A stretch of DNA of 64,000 nt from Candidatus Obscuribacterales bacterium (GCA_020050685.1 JAGVKG010000010.1:62001-126000); one strand, 5' to 3'; counted from the stretch's first letter, positions 54,350-62,886 are shown. Notes: generated by a model from the sequence alone, not told the origin. Program-made: numbers and translations.

Positions 54350-55294
54350 CTAAATCTCGAACGAGGTTAACTTCATCAGAATCCAGATGCCAAACAATTC
54401 CCATGCCACCATGGCGAAGAATATCATTTTGGCAACCATATTATTGAAGAATGGTCCCATATATCCCGGTGCTGCCACGAGAAGCAAACCAGTGATACCA
54501 AACGGCAAACAACCAATAAACCAAGCGGTTGCTTTACCTTGAGCTGTCAAAGAGTTCAAGAAGTCACGCAGCTTAAAGCGTTCGCGAATAGCTTCAGCAA
54601 TGGTGGCAACCACTTCTGCCAAGTTTCCGCCTACGTCTTGACTGATAAAAATTGCTTGTGTCAACAAACGAAAGTCTGGTGTACGAATTCTTGTACACAT
54701 TTCGTCCAGCACATCGCGGAACGATTTACCCAATTGCAAAGAAACCAATGCACGCTTAAACTCCCCACGAATTGGCTCCGGTGCCGTTTCGCTCAGGGTT
54801 CTGAACACTTCCATAACTGGCGAACCTGCTCTTAAGCCACCAACCATGGATTCAAGAACTTGCGGCAACTGCTCCGTCATTCTATCCTGGCGTTTCTTAG
54901 CCTTCATACGAATGTAGACAACAAAACCGGCAGCACCGATTGGCACACCAAGAATTACTCCGATGATCGAGAGCTCAGGTGCGGCAACAAATCCTGCAAT
55001 TCCCAAAGCCGCACCAACACCAATTGCCGTCATGATCCAATTTTGTTTCATCTGATCGTACTTCGACTCAAGTCCGGCTTGAGCCAAAAGCTTTCCCAGA
55101 TAATCGTCCCTTTGCTGAGCAAAGATCAATTCCTCTTCCGAAAGAGGTTCTTTCTCCTGCATCTTCTTCATATGCTTTTCTAAGCGCAGTTTATGCTCTG
55201 TGTGCTCTCGACGCATCACAAGCATCATCAACCCGCCAGCCAGCAGCACACCTACGAAGACGAGACTGCCCACCATCAGCATGGTATTGTCCAT
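54350..55294 (-). CDS. tadB: Tad pilus inner-membrane protein TadB (T2SF domain)
   Basis: A 314-residue T2SF-domain protein with membrane segments at both ends and the conserved LPQVLESMVGGLRAGSPVMEV and FISQDVGGNLAEVVATIAEAIRER, as in TadB. It has an N-terminal charged region after the first membrane segment (MRREHTEHKLRLEKHMKKM). It lies 15 bp after tadA and 10 bp before tadC. Confidence 0.88.
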   Translation of the reverse strand: MDNTMLMVGSLVFVGVLLAGGLMMLVMRREHTEHKLRLEKHMKKMQEKEPLSEEELIFAQQRDDYLGKLLAQAGLESKYDQMKQNWIMTAIGVGAALGIAGFVAAPELSIIGVILGVPIGAAGFVVYIRMKAKKRQDRMTEQLPQVLESMVGGLRAGSPVMEVFRTLSETAPEPIRGEFKRALVSLQLGKSFRDVLDEMCTRIRTPDFRLLTQAIFISQDVGGNLAEVVATIAEAIRERFKLRDFLNSLTAQGKATAWFIGCLPFGITGLLLVAAPGYMGPFFNNMVAKMIFFAMVAWELFGIWILMKLTSFEI

Positions 55295-55309
55295 TAGCAG
55301 TTCCTTTGC

Positions 55310-56926
55310 TTAACGTAACCACTCAAGCTTAAATGGCACAGACTCTTGTTCAAGCTGATCCAAGAACTTGGGTGGCAGACCGGAGCCAACGTGTTTACAT
55401 TTAAAGAATCCACGGGCATCCCGTCCTTCCCGCTCTAGATGGAACATTGTATTAATAGCAATCACGTCACCTTCCATACCGGTTATTTCCGCTACTTCCG
55501 TCACACGACGTGTGCCATCCTCCAGACGGCGAATCTGAACAATTACCTGCAAAGCAGAAGCAATTAGTTCGCGCACCGCCTTTGGTGGCATATCAACGCC
55601 AGCCATCAATACCATGTTTTCTAAACGCTTGGTCGCATCACGTGGAGTGTTGGCGTGGACTGTGGTCATTGATCCACCGTGACCGGTGTTCATGGCCTGA
55701 AGCATGTCGAACGCTTCTTCTCCACGACATTCCCCAAGGATGATTCTATCTGGTCGCATACGCAGACAATTGATCACGCACATACGCTGGTTGATCTGTC
55801 CCTTGCCTTCCGTGTTGGGTGGACGAGTTTCCATTCGCACCCAGTGTTCGTGTTGCAAGCGAAGTTCAGCAGCGTCTTCGATAGTGATAATTCTCTCGCG
55901 GTGTCCGATGTGTGCAGACAATGCATTGAGCAATGTTGTCTTACCGGAACCGGTACCACCGGAGATAATCAAATTGATTCTGCCCTTGACGCAAGCCTTG
56001 AGGACTTCCGCCATTTGCACGGACATAGCGCCTTTTTCCACAAGTTGTCCGAGCGACATGATTGTCGTGCCAAAACAACGGATGGTAAGCGTTGGTCCAT
56101 CAATAGTGACAGGTGGAATGGTGGCATTCACACGTGAACCGTTTGGCAAACGAGCGTCAACCATTGGTGAGTTATCGTCTAAGCGTCTTCCCAGTGGCTG
56201 AATGATTTTGTCGATTGTCTGGCGCAAGTGCCGTTCATTTTCAAAAACAACCGGAGCCTTTTCCAGACGTCCGCTTCTTTCCACGTAAACCGCAAATGGC
56301 CCGTTAACGCAAATGTCACCAATGGATGGGTCTCTCAAAAGTGGACCCAGAGGACCAAAGCCAAAGACTTCGTCAAGAACGTTTTGCAGCAAAATACCTT
56401 TTTCCAACATGGTCAAAGGCGCTGGGTCTGAGTTGACCATTTCCCGGATACGGTTGCGCACTTGCGCTTGTGTATCTTCAGAAATTTGTGTCAAACGGGA
56501 CGTATCAAGTTCGCGGCGTAACTGTTCGATAACCACTTTCTCGCGCTCGCGAATCAAGGCCTGGTTGGCTTGGAATTTCGATTCCAAATTAGTGGTATCA
56601 CCGCCGCCACCATGGGCGTCTTCGTTCCTGTCAATTCTTTCTAAGTCCGCACGGCTTGGTGGCTGCACTGGCGCAACGCCAGAGCCTGGAGCACCACCGG
56701 CAACACCCGCTCCCGGAGCATTGGCTCCTGTCACACCAGATCCTGGTCCCCCTTGTGCCAAACCACCACCGGTTGCCTGCTTAGCAGGCACGGCAGTACC
56801 AGTACCACCTGGTTGCTGCGGGGCAACATCAGCTGACTGGCGTTGTCTTACCAACTGACCCATGAGAGATGAGGCTGGACGAGCTGGCGCATTACTACTT
56901 GGTTGATCTTTTTCTTCGTCTGCCAT
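55310..56926 (-). CDS. tadA: Tad pilus ATPase TadA/CpaF
   Basis: A 538-residue secretion ATPase of the CpaF/VirB11 type. Walker A ISGGTGSGKTTLLN is at about residue 320, followed by the Asp box IIT-IEDAAELRL, the Walker B region RPDRIILGECRGEE and the His box TVHANTPRDA. It powers assembly and retraction of Flp pili. The first ~110 residues are a Gly/Pro/Ala-rich low-complexity extension, longer than in most CpaF proteins. It sits between cpaE (17 bp upstream) and tadB in one operon. Confidence 0.93.
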   Translation of the reverse strand: MADEEKDQPSSNAPARPASSLMGQLVRQRQSADVAPQQPGGTGTAVPAKQATGGGLAQGGPGSGVTGANAPGAGVAGGAPGSGVAPVQPPSRADLERIDRNEDAHGGGGDTTNLESKFQANQALIREREKVVIEQLRRELDTSRLTQISEDTQAQVRNRIREMVNSDPAPLTMLEKGILLQNVLDEVFGFGPLGPLLRDPSIGDICVNGPFAVYVERSGRLEKAPVVFENERHLRQTIDKIIQPLGRRLDDNSPMVDARLPNGSRVNATIPPVTIDGPTLTIRCFGTTIMSLGQLVEKGAMSVQMAEVLKACVKGRINLIISGGTGSGKTTLLNALSAHIGHRERIITIEDAAELRLQHEHWVRMETRPPNTEGKGQINQRMCVINCLRMRPDRIILGECRGEEAFDMLQAMNTGHGGSMTTVHANTPRDATKRLENMVLMAGVDMPPKAVRELIASALQVIVQIRRLEDGTRRVTEVAEITGMEGDVIAINTMFHLEREGRDARGFFKCKHVGSGLPPKFLDQLEQESVPFKLEWLR

Positions 56927-56943
56927 TTATATACTCACCACCT

Positions 56944-58128
56944 TTATTTCTTCTTTGAGAAGATCGCTGGCAAGCGGAAACCGCCTGTCTTGTCCTGCTC
57001 ACCAGTTGTGAGTAGGAGTTTTTCCTGACCTGTAAATCGTCGGCCAATTTGATCTAGCGATTTTCCTAAAGCAGTATGTCCAGGCGCAATTTGCCCCTGG
57101 TTATTCACCCACTTTGCGGTCTTAGCATCATTGGGTATTTCTGCAAATACCGGATAATTCAAGTTCGCACGGCACTCACTCAACACATCGTGAGGCAGCC
57201 ACTCGGAACGATTTATACATAGCAATAGTTTTTCTTGCGCATAGTGAGCTTTAAATGTATCGAGACACTTGCGGGCATTTAAAATTGCCGCCCAGTTATA
57301 CTCGGTAAGGACCAGCACGTGATCGGCAAGGTCCAAGGTGGCAATTGCTCTTTCGTCAAGCAAATTTTTTGGTAAATCAACAACGATATAACGGAATTCT
57401 TGTTTGGCCGTGTTAAGAATTTCTTGCACCTGTGCCGCATAAATATCACCAATGTCTTCCAACTCTGGTGGCGCTGCCAAAATGCTCAACTTATCATCGT
57501 ATCGCGTCATCAAATTACGCAAGTACGTCGCATCAAAATTCGTGTGCGAAAAGTCAATCGTGCTCAAACTAAACGAAGGCTCTAAATTCAGATAGTGAGA
57601 AATCATACCGAACTGCAAGTCCAAATCGATAATTGCAGTTTCGCCATGCTTACTCAAGTAACCAGCGAGGTTGGTACAAATTGTCGTTGCACCAATGCCA
57701 CCAGTTGGTGAAAAGACTGCGACGACCTTACCTTGTGCAGCCGATACAGATTCCGATTGATGCTTGAGCATAATCGATTGCACTGCCGCTGGTAAATCTG
57801 TCCGCCAGCGTTCTGCGTCAAGAAAGTCCGATGCTCCTAAGCGATACGCTGTACGGATCAATTCTGGATCCGGTACCTCGTAACTGACAAAGAAGTAGAG
57901 CTGCGGAAAAGCTTCCCGCAGCTCTGCCAATAACGAGAGTCCACGCACTGGAGCTGGAGAAAGTTCAATCCAGACTAACTTCGGGTGTAAGCTGCCGATT
58001 TGCTCACGAGCCATTCCACCTGCAACTGTTCCAATTAACGCCAATGTTGGTTGACTGTGGATCAGCTCTTCAATGGTTTGACGCTTGTCTAGACCTGCAT
58101 CGCATACAAGCAGTGTGGTTAGTTTCAT
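56944..58128 (-). CDS. cpaE: Tad pilus localisation protein CpaE/TadZ
   Basis: A 394-residue protein with an N-terminal receiver-like domain (residues 1-125) and a ParA/MinD-type ATPase domain. In the receiver the phospho-acceptor position is Glu (VWIELSP), so it is probably not phosphorylated. The deviant Walker A reads SPTGGIGATT, lacking both signature lysines, as in many CpaE/TadZ proteins; Walker B-like strands DLDLQFGM and YIVVDLPK follow. It would target the pilus machine to its site. GGGAG precedes the ATG by about 9 bases. Confidence 0.87.
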   Translation of the reverse strand: MKLTTLLVCDAGLDKRQTIEELIHSQPTLALIGTVAGGMAREQIGSLHPKLVWIELSPAPVRGLSLLAELREAFPQLYFFVSYEVPDPELIRTAYRLGASDFLDAERWRTDLPAAVQSIMLKHQSESVSAAQGKVVAVFSPTGGIGATTICTNLAGYLSKHGETAIIDLDLQFGMISHYLNLEPSFSLSTIDFSHTNFDATYLRNLMTRYDDKLSILAAPPELEDIGDIYAAQVQEILNTAKQEFRYIVVDLPKNLLDERAIATLDLADHVLVLTEYNWAAILNARKCLDTFKAHYAQEKLLLCINRSEWLPHDVLSECRANLNYPVFAEIPNDAKTAKWVNNQGQIAPGHTALGKSLDQIGRRFTGQEKLLLTTGEQDKTGGFRLPAIFSKKK

Positions 58129-58210
58129 ATGAACTTTTCTCCCCCTGGATTATTAGGCTCCTCCAGATATGTACCCGAAAACCAGATAATCTTCACAAAA
58201 CATGAATCTT

Positions 58211-59170
58211 CTAGTCTTTTGGTACTGAGCGAACTTCCTTGGTTCCACCAGCCCACTGCTCAACTTCATGCAGAGCAGGCGGAGGCGGCGCCATTGCCGG
58301 TAGACCACCGAGACCACCACCAGGACCACCACCAAGAGGCGGAAGGTTACCGGGCGGGGGCGGCAAGGAGGCCAATTCGTTTGAGTGGCTGGCTGGCTTT
58401 TCAAACAACGAGGTCACATCAACTACTGGCACCGGTGCATGATCCTTTTCATTTCTCAGTGTCAGATAAAGATTACCTGACGCTGCCTTCATTCCTTTAA
58501 TCAACTTATCGGAATCACTGGGCGTCAAAGCAACTGTCACTGAGGCCATTGCCGTCGCACCACCGCCACCAGCGGAGCCGCCGGCAGGTTGACGTTGGTA
58601 ATTTTGTCCTACAGCAATCACTTCTACATCAGACAAGATTGGCGCAGCTTTGGTTTCCCGGCCGCTTCCAACATAAGCCACGATGTCGACATGACTGCCT
58701 GGCGCAACGAAGCCAGCAACCCCGGTGTTCATATCGGCAGGAAAAGTTACTGCACGATAGCCATCCTTGATTTTTGCTTCAAAGCCCGAGGACATTCCGA
58801 CTGGAGCCAAGTCATGTGACGAGACGATTTGTCCTGTCGCAATACCTGCTTTGGCGATACGCCCAACAGCCATTGCGGAAGACTCGAGTGCGTCGACCGG
58901 CTTTTCGCCTGCGCCCACTTGCTTTTCTTCCAAGGCATCCGAGGAAATTGTGGCTCCCTCAGGAATGTCTTTGGTGGCATAAACCACGGTTGCTTTTTGC
59001 TCAAGCTTTGCTTGCAGCGCTGCTTGTTGCTCTTTTAATGAACGTTGCTGTTCACCTACTTGGCCCATAACTAGCATGGTAACAACGATCGCCAAACCAA
59101 CAATGAGCACGAGCATCAAGGCTGGAGGCATTCTGGATAGACTTAAAAATAAGGCACGTAATGGATTCAT
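58211..59170 (-). CDS. cpaB: Tad pilus protein CpaB/RcpC (SAF domain)
   Basis: A 319-residue protein with an N-terminal membrane anchor (ALMLVLIVGLAIVVTMLVMG), a short coiled region (QQRSLKEQQAALQAKLEQ), the SAF domain starting VVYATKDIPEGATIS, and the RcpC/CpaB domain (GYRAVTFPADMNTGVAGFVAP). The C-terminus is a Pro/Gly-rich tail. CpaB proteins are periplasmic and help organise the outer-membrane pore. I start at the ATG at 59170 because GGGGGA lies 8 bases upstream. It opens the cpaB-cpaE-tadA-tadB-tadC operon. Confidence 0.87.
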   Translation of the reverse strand: MNPLRALFLSLSRMPPALMLVLIVGLAIVVTMLVMGQVGEQQRSLKEQQAALQAKLEQKATVVYATKDIPEGATISSDALEEKQVGAGEKPVDALESSAMAVGRIAKAGIATGQIVSSHDLAPVGMSSGFEAKIKDGYRAVTFPADMNTGVAGFVAPGSHVDIVAYVGSGRETKAAPILSDVEVIAVGQNYQRQPAGGSAGGGGATAMASVTVALTPSDSDKLIKGMKAASGNLYLTLRNEKDHAPVPVVDVTSLFEKPASHSNELASLPPPPGNLPPLGGGPGGGLGGLPAMAPPPPALHEVEQWAGGTKEVRSVPKD

Positions 59171-59257
59171 TACGGTTCCCCCTTCTAGAAGAGAAAGATT
59201 AACCAATTACTATTAATACATATTCTGGTGACAAGAACAACGTCCTTTTATCAATTT

Positions 59258-59285
59258 GCAGCATATTTGCTGCATATTTGCTGCA
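59258..59285. repeat. tandem GCATATTTGCT repeats with dyad symmetry
   Basis: The stretch starts with GCAGCATATTTGCTGC (59258-59273), an inverted repeat of GCAGCA around TATT, and continues with another GCATATTTGCT unit ending in TGCA at 59285. It is about 90 bp upstream of cpaB on the minus strand, where a regulator could bind. Confidence 0.5.
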
Positions 59286-59561
59286 TTTTCACTTTATCTG
59301 CATATTGCCAATTGCCTGGAACCGAGTGAATATCAGTCATTCCGACAACTTACCGTCTGCATTCTTCTTCTACCCACCTATGCATACAACTTAATCACTT
59401 TCGCCAAATCCACTGATTATCGGCATTTGACAGTGTCTAATATTGTCTGTAGTAGAAAAGCCGGCACCTACTAGTGCCAATCAGAGCAAGTGCCACCAAA
59501 GCGCAAAAACCACTGTTTTTATCAGCTCCCGAGCACAACAAAAAATAGATCCCAAAAGAAC

Positions 59562-59586
59562 GGCAGGAAGGCGATGCCTTCCTGCC
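59562..59586 (-). terminator. terminator of first flp pilin gene
   Basis: Arms GGCAGGAAGGC (59562-59572) and GCCTTCCTGCC (59576-59586) form an 11-bp stem with a GAT loop, 56 bp after the pilin stop. On the minus strand it is followed by GTTCTTTTG and soon by a run of six T, as expected of a Rho-independent terminator. Confidence 0.7.
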
Positions 59587-59641
59587 TAGTAGAAACCAGT
59601 TTCAGTTTATCAGTCGTACTATGACTGCAGCTCTTTTCTGA

Positions 59642-59851
59642 TTATGTAGCAGCAGTGTTAAGAGCATTAAGTGAGCTGGTAACCAGAGAGAATGATTGAC
59701 TCAATGCTGTCTTCAAACCGGAGTTTACGAATCCAGCAACCACAACCACTAGTACCGATACGAACGCAAGAATTGCACCATATTCTGTGATGCCCTGTCC
59801 TGATTCGCTCTCTACAAAGTTGCTCAATACAGTTGACAATTTCTTCGACAT
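59642..59851 (-). CDS. flp: Flp-type pilin (1)
   Basis: A 69-residue prepilin: an 18-residue leader ending VESESG, then the mature pilin QGITEYGAILAFVSVLVVVV, with Glu at +5 and Tyr at +6 as required by the TadV prepilin peptidase. It forms the shaft of Tad pili. AGGAGG stands 7 bases before the ATG at 59851, which fixes this start over a longer reading. It has its own terminator, so it can be expressed separately from the cpaB operon. No TadV, secretin or TadE/F gene is in the window. Confidence 0.92.
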   Translation of the reverse strand: MSKKLSTVLSNFVESESGQGITEYGAILAFVSVLVVVVAGFVNSGLKTALSQSFSLVTSSLNALNTAAT

Positions 59852-60198
59852 AAAAAACCTCCTGCTTACCAATCCCTTGAACCCTTTAGATTAACTTGCT
59901 CACTAACCAAATGATAATACACTCAGAAAGAGCCTATCCAAAAAAGTTCAAACTGAAATAGTAAGAACAAACTATGAAAAATAAAGACCAATAAAATAGT
60001 AATGAAATTCGAACTAAAAGAACACGGAACCAGCACGGTCTTCTGTAAAAATTCACCTCCTGGTTAAAGCCGTATCTACATTTGTTTTGCCCATGTAAAG
60101 TGGAAAAATAACGGTTACCAATGTTCATTAATCTTAAACTTGGGCAACTTATTAATAGGACTAAGCTGAGCAAAAGAGAAAGATGCTGATAATAAGCA
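59852..60198. other. intergenic gap between divergent pilin and cyclase-like genes
   Basis: This AT-rich 347-bp gap must hold the promoters of the pilin (leftward) and of the cyclase-like gene (rightward). A perfect ribosome-binding-like AGGAGGTGA lies on the minus strand at 60053-60061, but only a 64-codon frame of doubtful quality passes it. Confidence 0.55.
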
Positions 60199-61230
60199 GT
60201 GGCGACTAAACCAATGGCAGCAAGTAAAAACCAAACAATCGAGAGCCTTCCTCTTAATATAAGTTGGCAAAAGTGCCAGCAATACTTGGCCAGCCAGGAA
60301 AAAAATAATTGCTGGGCGTATCTGCCTGGCGATGGTCCATCAATTGAAGCAACCAGCTGGGCAATTATTGCCTTGTCTGATCGAGAGGACAAGATTCTCA
60401 AACCAGTGCGCTGGTTGGTTGGGGCACAAGGCGACGATGGCGGTTGGTCAACCTGCCCGTCGGCCCAAGGTTCGGATTGGAGCACAGCCTCGGCCCTAAC
60501 GGCTTTGCGCATTTCGGCCGCTGCTTATCCGGAACTAGGCAAAGAAATTGAGGCGCCAACCAAGGCTGCCATCCAATGGCTTACCGATCACGTAATCGAT
60601 CTTTATACGCCTTTGGGCAAAGTGGTCTACTTTCTTTTGAAAGGAGAATCCGCCTTCAATTACCCCCGCGGTTGGCCTTGGATGCCGGGCACATTTCATT
60701 GGATTGAGCCTACCAGTTACAGTCTGATTGCCCTTAAACCATTTCCGCAAACCTATGACGAACCGCTTTTGACGGTAATCAAAAGAGCTAACGATTACTT
60801 GCTCAATTATTCTTGCTATGGTGGCGGTTGGAATTATGGCGAAATTATTCGACTGACAGAAAGATTGCCGGCCTATCAACTAGATACGGCCGAGGCACTA
60901 ATTGCGCTGCAAGACATGAGCCAGCTCGACAAGGTCAAGGCTGGCGTTTCTTTTTTGCAGAAAGCCGATAACAAGGGACTTTCATCTCATACTTTGAGTT
61001 GGACAATTCTGGCCAAAGATATTTATGGTTGTGATACCACCGCCGATCTGCAATATTTGCTTGAACAACAAAAGGCCAATGGTAGTTTTAGCGACAACAT
61101 TCTCACCACAGCAGTTGCCTCTTGTGCCATTGCCAGCAGACTGAAGAAGAACATACTCAAATTTGATTCTCGCAAGACAAGCGAAACGGAGCCATCAGAA
61201 AAGCTTCAGGTTCAAGACTCAAACAAATGA
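60199..61230 (+). CDS. terpenoid-cyclase/prenyltransferase-repeat protein
   Basis: A 343-residue protein made of alpha-alpha toroid repeats of the squalene-hopene cyclase/prenyltransferase type. PSIEATSWAIIAL, VGAQGDDGGWSTCP (QW-like), WSTASALTALRIS, YQLDTAEALIALQDM and QQKANGSFSDN mark successive helical hairpins. It is about half the length of a squalene-hopene cyclase, and the DXDD motif of class II cyclases is not seen, so catalysis is uncertain; it may bind a lipid or protein. Start is GTG 60199 or ATG 60214; neither has a good ribosome site. It overlaps the DUF362 gene by 4 bp. Confidence 0.72.
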   Translation: MATKPMAASKNQTIESLPLNISWQKCQQYLASQEKNNCWAYLPGDGPSIEATSWAIIALSDREDKILKPVRWLVGAQGDDGGWSTCPSAQGSDWSTASALTALRISAAAYPELGKEIEAPTKAAIQWLTDHVIDLYTPLGKVVYFLLKGESAFNYPRGWPWMPGTFHWIEPTSYSLIALKPFPQTYDEPLLTVIKRANDYLLNYSCYGGGWNYGEIIRLTERLPAYQLDTAEALIALQDMSQLDKVKAGVSFLQKADNKGLSSHTLSWTILAKDIYGCDTTADLQYLLEQQKANGSFSDNILTTAVASCAIASRLKKNILKFDSRKTSETEPSEKLQVQDSNK

Positions 61231-62324
61231 ATAATTCGCACGACAATAGCTCCGATAAAAACAAGCAACCATCAGACAATCGTTCCGAGCGCGGGTTTGG
61301 TGGCAAACACTCACGCCGTGCTTTTATTCAGACAGCATTTGCTGCTGTGGCACTTTCCGGTTGCAGCACAACAGAACAAACTATTACACCTGCGCAAAAG
61401 GCTGGTCGCCACTCTGGTGTTTCGAAAGTAGCAATTATCGATTGCCCTTCCTATGAAGAAGACATGGTGGCACTAATCAAACCATATTTGAATAAACTTG
61501 ATCTGCCTGATTTACAAGGCAAGACCGTTGTCCTCAAACCCAACATGGTTGATTATCGCCAAGGCAAACAAATCACGACGAACCCGGCAGTGATTGCTGC
61601 AGCATTTCAATTGGTGAAAGAAATGGGAGCCAAGCAAATAAAAATTGCTGACGGCCCAGCCTTGTATCGCGACACGCAATTTCTCTTAGACAAATCCGGC
61701 ATTGGAGCAATTTGCGAAAAACTGGGAGTGGAGTTTATTGATCTAAATTTGGACGATATTCAACTACTGGAAAACCCGCATGGCTTCACGCCCTTGAAGC
61801 ACTTTTATTTGCCACGCACGATTGTGCAAGCTGACTGTATTGTTACTTTGCCCAAACTAAAAACCCACCACTGGGCTGGCATGACTTGTTCTTTGAAGAA
61901 CTTATTTGGCTGTGTGCCAGGACGCAAGTATGGTTGGCCGAAAAATATTTTGCATGGCATGGGTGTAGATAAATCGATAATTGATGTAGCCAAGTTGGTT
62001 TGTGCAAAGTCCAGTTTTTCCTTTGTTGATGCAGTGGTGACCATGGAAGGCGAAGGACCACTGAATGGCAAGAATCGAGACTCCGGTTTTCTGGTTCTCG
62101 GCAAAGATTTAGCAGCAGTCGATGCCACATGTGCAGCCACCATGCAATTTGATACCAAACGCATGAAGTACATGAGGCTAGCCGGTGAAGTATTCGGCAA
62201 TATCGAACCGGCTCAAATTGAACAGGTGGGGTTGCCGATAGACAAAGTCGCCCACTTATTTGAAGTGCCGGACACCTGGAAAGATGGTGCCTCGCCCAGC
62301 AACTCACTGGAAGGCGGGACCTGA
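61227..62324 (+). CDS. DUF362 protein with Tat-type lipoprotein signal
   Basis: A 365-residue protein whose N-terminus carries twin arginines (HSRRAFIQT), a hydrophobic stretch and the lipobox LSGC, so it is likely exported folded by Tat and then lipidated. The rest matches DUF362 (PF04015): KTVVLKPNMVDYRQGKQ, IKIADGPA, and the conserved PKLKTHHWAGMTCSLKNLFG. A ferredoxin-type cysteine cluster, present in some relatives, is missing. Overlap with the toroid-repeat gene (ATGA) implies a joint role, whose nature is unknown. A multi-hairpin region follows the stop. Confidence 0.82.
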   Translation: MNNSHDNSSDKNKQPSDNRSERGFGGKHSRRAFIQTAFAAVALSGCSTTEQTITPAQKAGRHSGVSKVAIIDCPSYEEDMVALIKPYLNKLDLPDLQGKTVVLKPNMVDYRQGKQITTNPAVIAAAFQLVKEMGAKQIKIADGPALYRDTQFLLDKSGIGAICEKLGVEFIDLNLDDIQLLENPHGFTPLKHFYLPRTIVQADCIVTLPKLKTHHWAGMTCSLKNLFGCVPGRKYGWPKNILHGMGVDKSIIDVAKLVCAKSSFSFVDAVVTMEGEGPLNGKNRDSGFLVLGKDLAAVDATCAATMQFDTKRMKYMRLAGEVFGNIEPAQIEQVGLPIDKVAHLFEVPDTWKDGASPSNSLEGGT

Positions 62325-62328
62325 TATA

Positions 62329-62378
62329 AGCGCTCCGGCGCTGATGCTATGCATCAGCTTCTCCGCGCGTAAACGCGC
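62329..62378. repeat. multi-hairpin element between convergent genes
   Basis: Three short stems lie in a row: AGCGC/GCGCT (62329-62342), CTGATGC/GCATCAG (62341-62357) and GCGCGT/ACGCGC (62365-62378). They sit between the convergent DUF362 and second flp genes and may end transcription from both sides. The following GCATCGCTCCTCGCAATGC extends the structured region. Confidence 0.55.
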
Positions 62379-62435
62379 TTCACTCCGCATCGCTCCTCGC
62401 AATGCTGCGTTACGCTGGTATGTCGAGCTAAAAGA

Positions 62436-62645
62436 TTATGTGGCGGCGGTGTTTAGGCTGGTTAGAGCGCTGGTGACGCGCGAGAAGCTTTGGCTGATGG
62501 CAGTTTTCAATCCACCGTTGACGAAGCCGGCAACGACTACAACAAGCACGGAAACAAAAGCGAGAATGGCACCATATTCGGTGATGCCTTGGCCGGTTTC
62601 ATCTTCAATGAAACGCGCATATAACTTTGAAAGATGTTGGGGCAT
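62436..62645 (-). CDS. flp: Flp-type pilin (2)
   Basis: A 69-residue prepilin: an 18-residue leader ending IEDETG, then QGITEYGAILAFVSVLVVVV. By my count the mature sequence differs from pilin 1 at 6 of 51 positions. GGAGG stands 5 bases before the ATG at 62645, which fixes the start. It lies 31 bp after pilin 3, so the two are probably one transcript. Confidence 0.92.
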   Translation of the reverse strand: MPQHLSKLYARFIEDETGQGITEYGAILAFVSVLVVVVAGFVNGGLKTAISQSFSRVTSALTSLNTAAT

Positions 62646-62676
62646 AGTAACCTCCACAAGGTATCTGAGCCAATTT

Positions 62677-62886
62677 CTACGTAGCAGCAGTATTGATAGA
62701 GGTGACCGAACTAGTTACCCGCGAGAACGATTGACTGACTGCAGTTTTAAGCCCACCATTCACGAATCCAGCGACCAAAACAATAAGCGTTGCCACAAAG
62801 GCAAGAATCGCACCATACTCTGTAATGCCCTGACCTTGTTCGTCATACACAAACATGCTCACAAAGTTGCGAATCCGGTTTGCCAT
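62677..62886 (-). CDS. flp: Flp-type pilin (3)
   Basis: A 69-residue prepilin with an 18-residue leader ending VYDEQG, then QGITEYGAILAFVATLIVLV; about 8 of 51 mature positions differ from pilin 2. AGGAGGG stands 5 bases before the ATG at 62886; a longer upstream reading has no ribosome site and breaks the equal-length pattern of the three pilins. The gene follows guaA in the same direction after a 141-bp gap. Confidence 0.92.
   Translation of the reverse strand: MANRIRNFVSMFVYDEQGQGITEYGAILAFVATLIVLVAGFVNGGLKTAVSQSFSRVTSSVTSINTAAT

Larger units (their letters stand above)
59171..59641. other. intergenic gap with GCAGCA repeats and pilin terminator
   Basis: These 471 bp between the cpaB start and the first flp stop carry no convincing gene. 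They hold the GCTGCATATTT repeats at 59258-59285 and the pilin terminator hairpin at 59562-59586. The promoter of the cpaB operon must lie near 59180-59260 on the minus strand; I cannot name its boxes. Confidence 0.6.

Noticed and set aside
55704-56201. 165-codon frame on the plus strand
   Set aside because: Antisense to tadA; no motif and no ribosome site.
59934-60512. 192-codon frame on the minus strand, with a perfect AGGAGGTGA at 60053-60061
   Set aside because: Its first half is the antisense of the toroid-repeat gene. The remaining 64-codon part (from 60127) has one hydrophobic segment but no start codon placed properly after the ribosome-like site.
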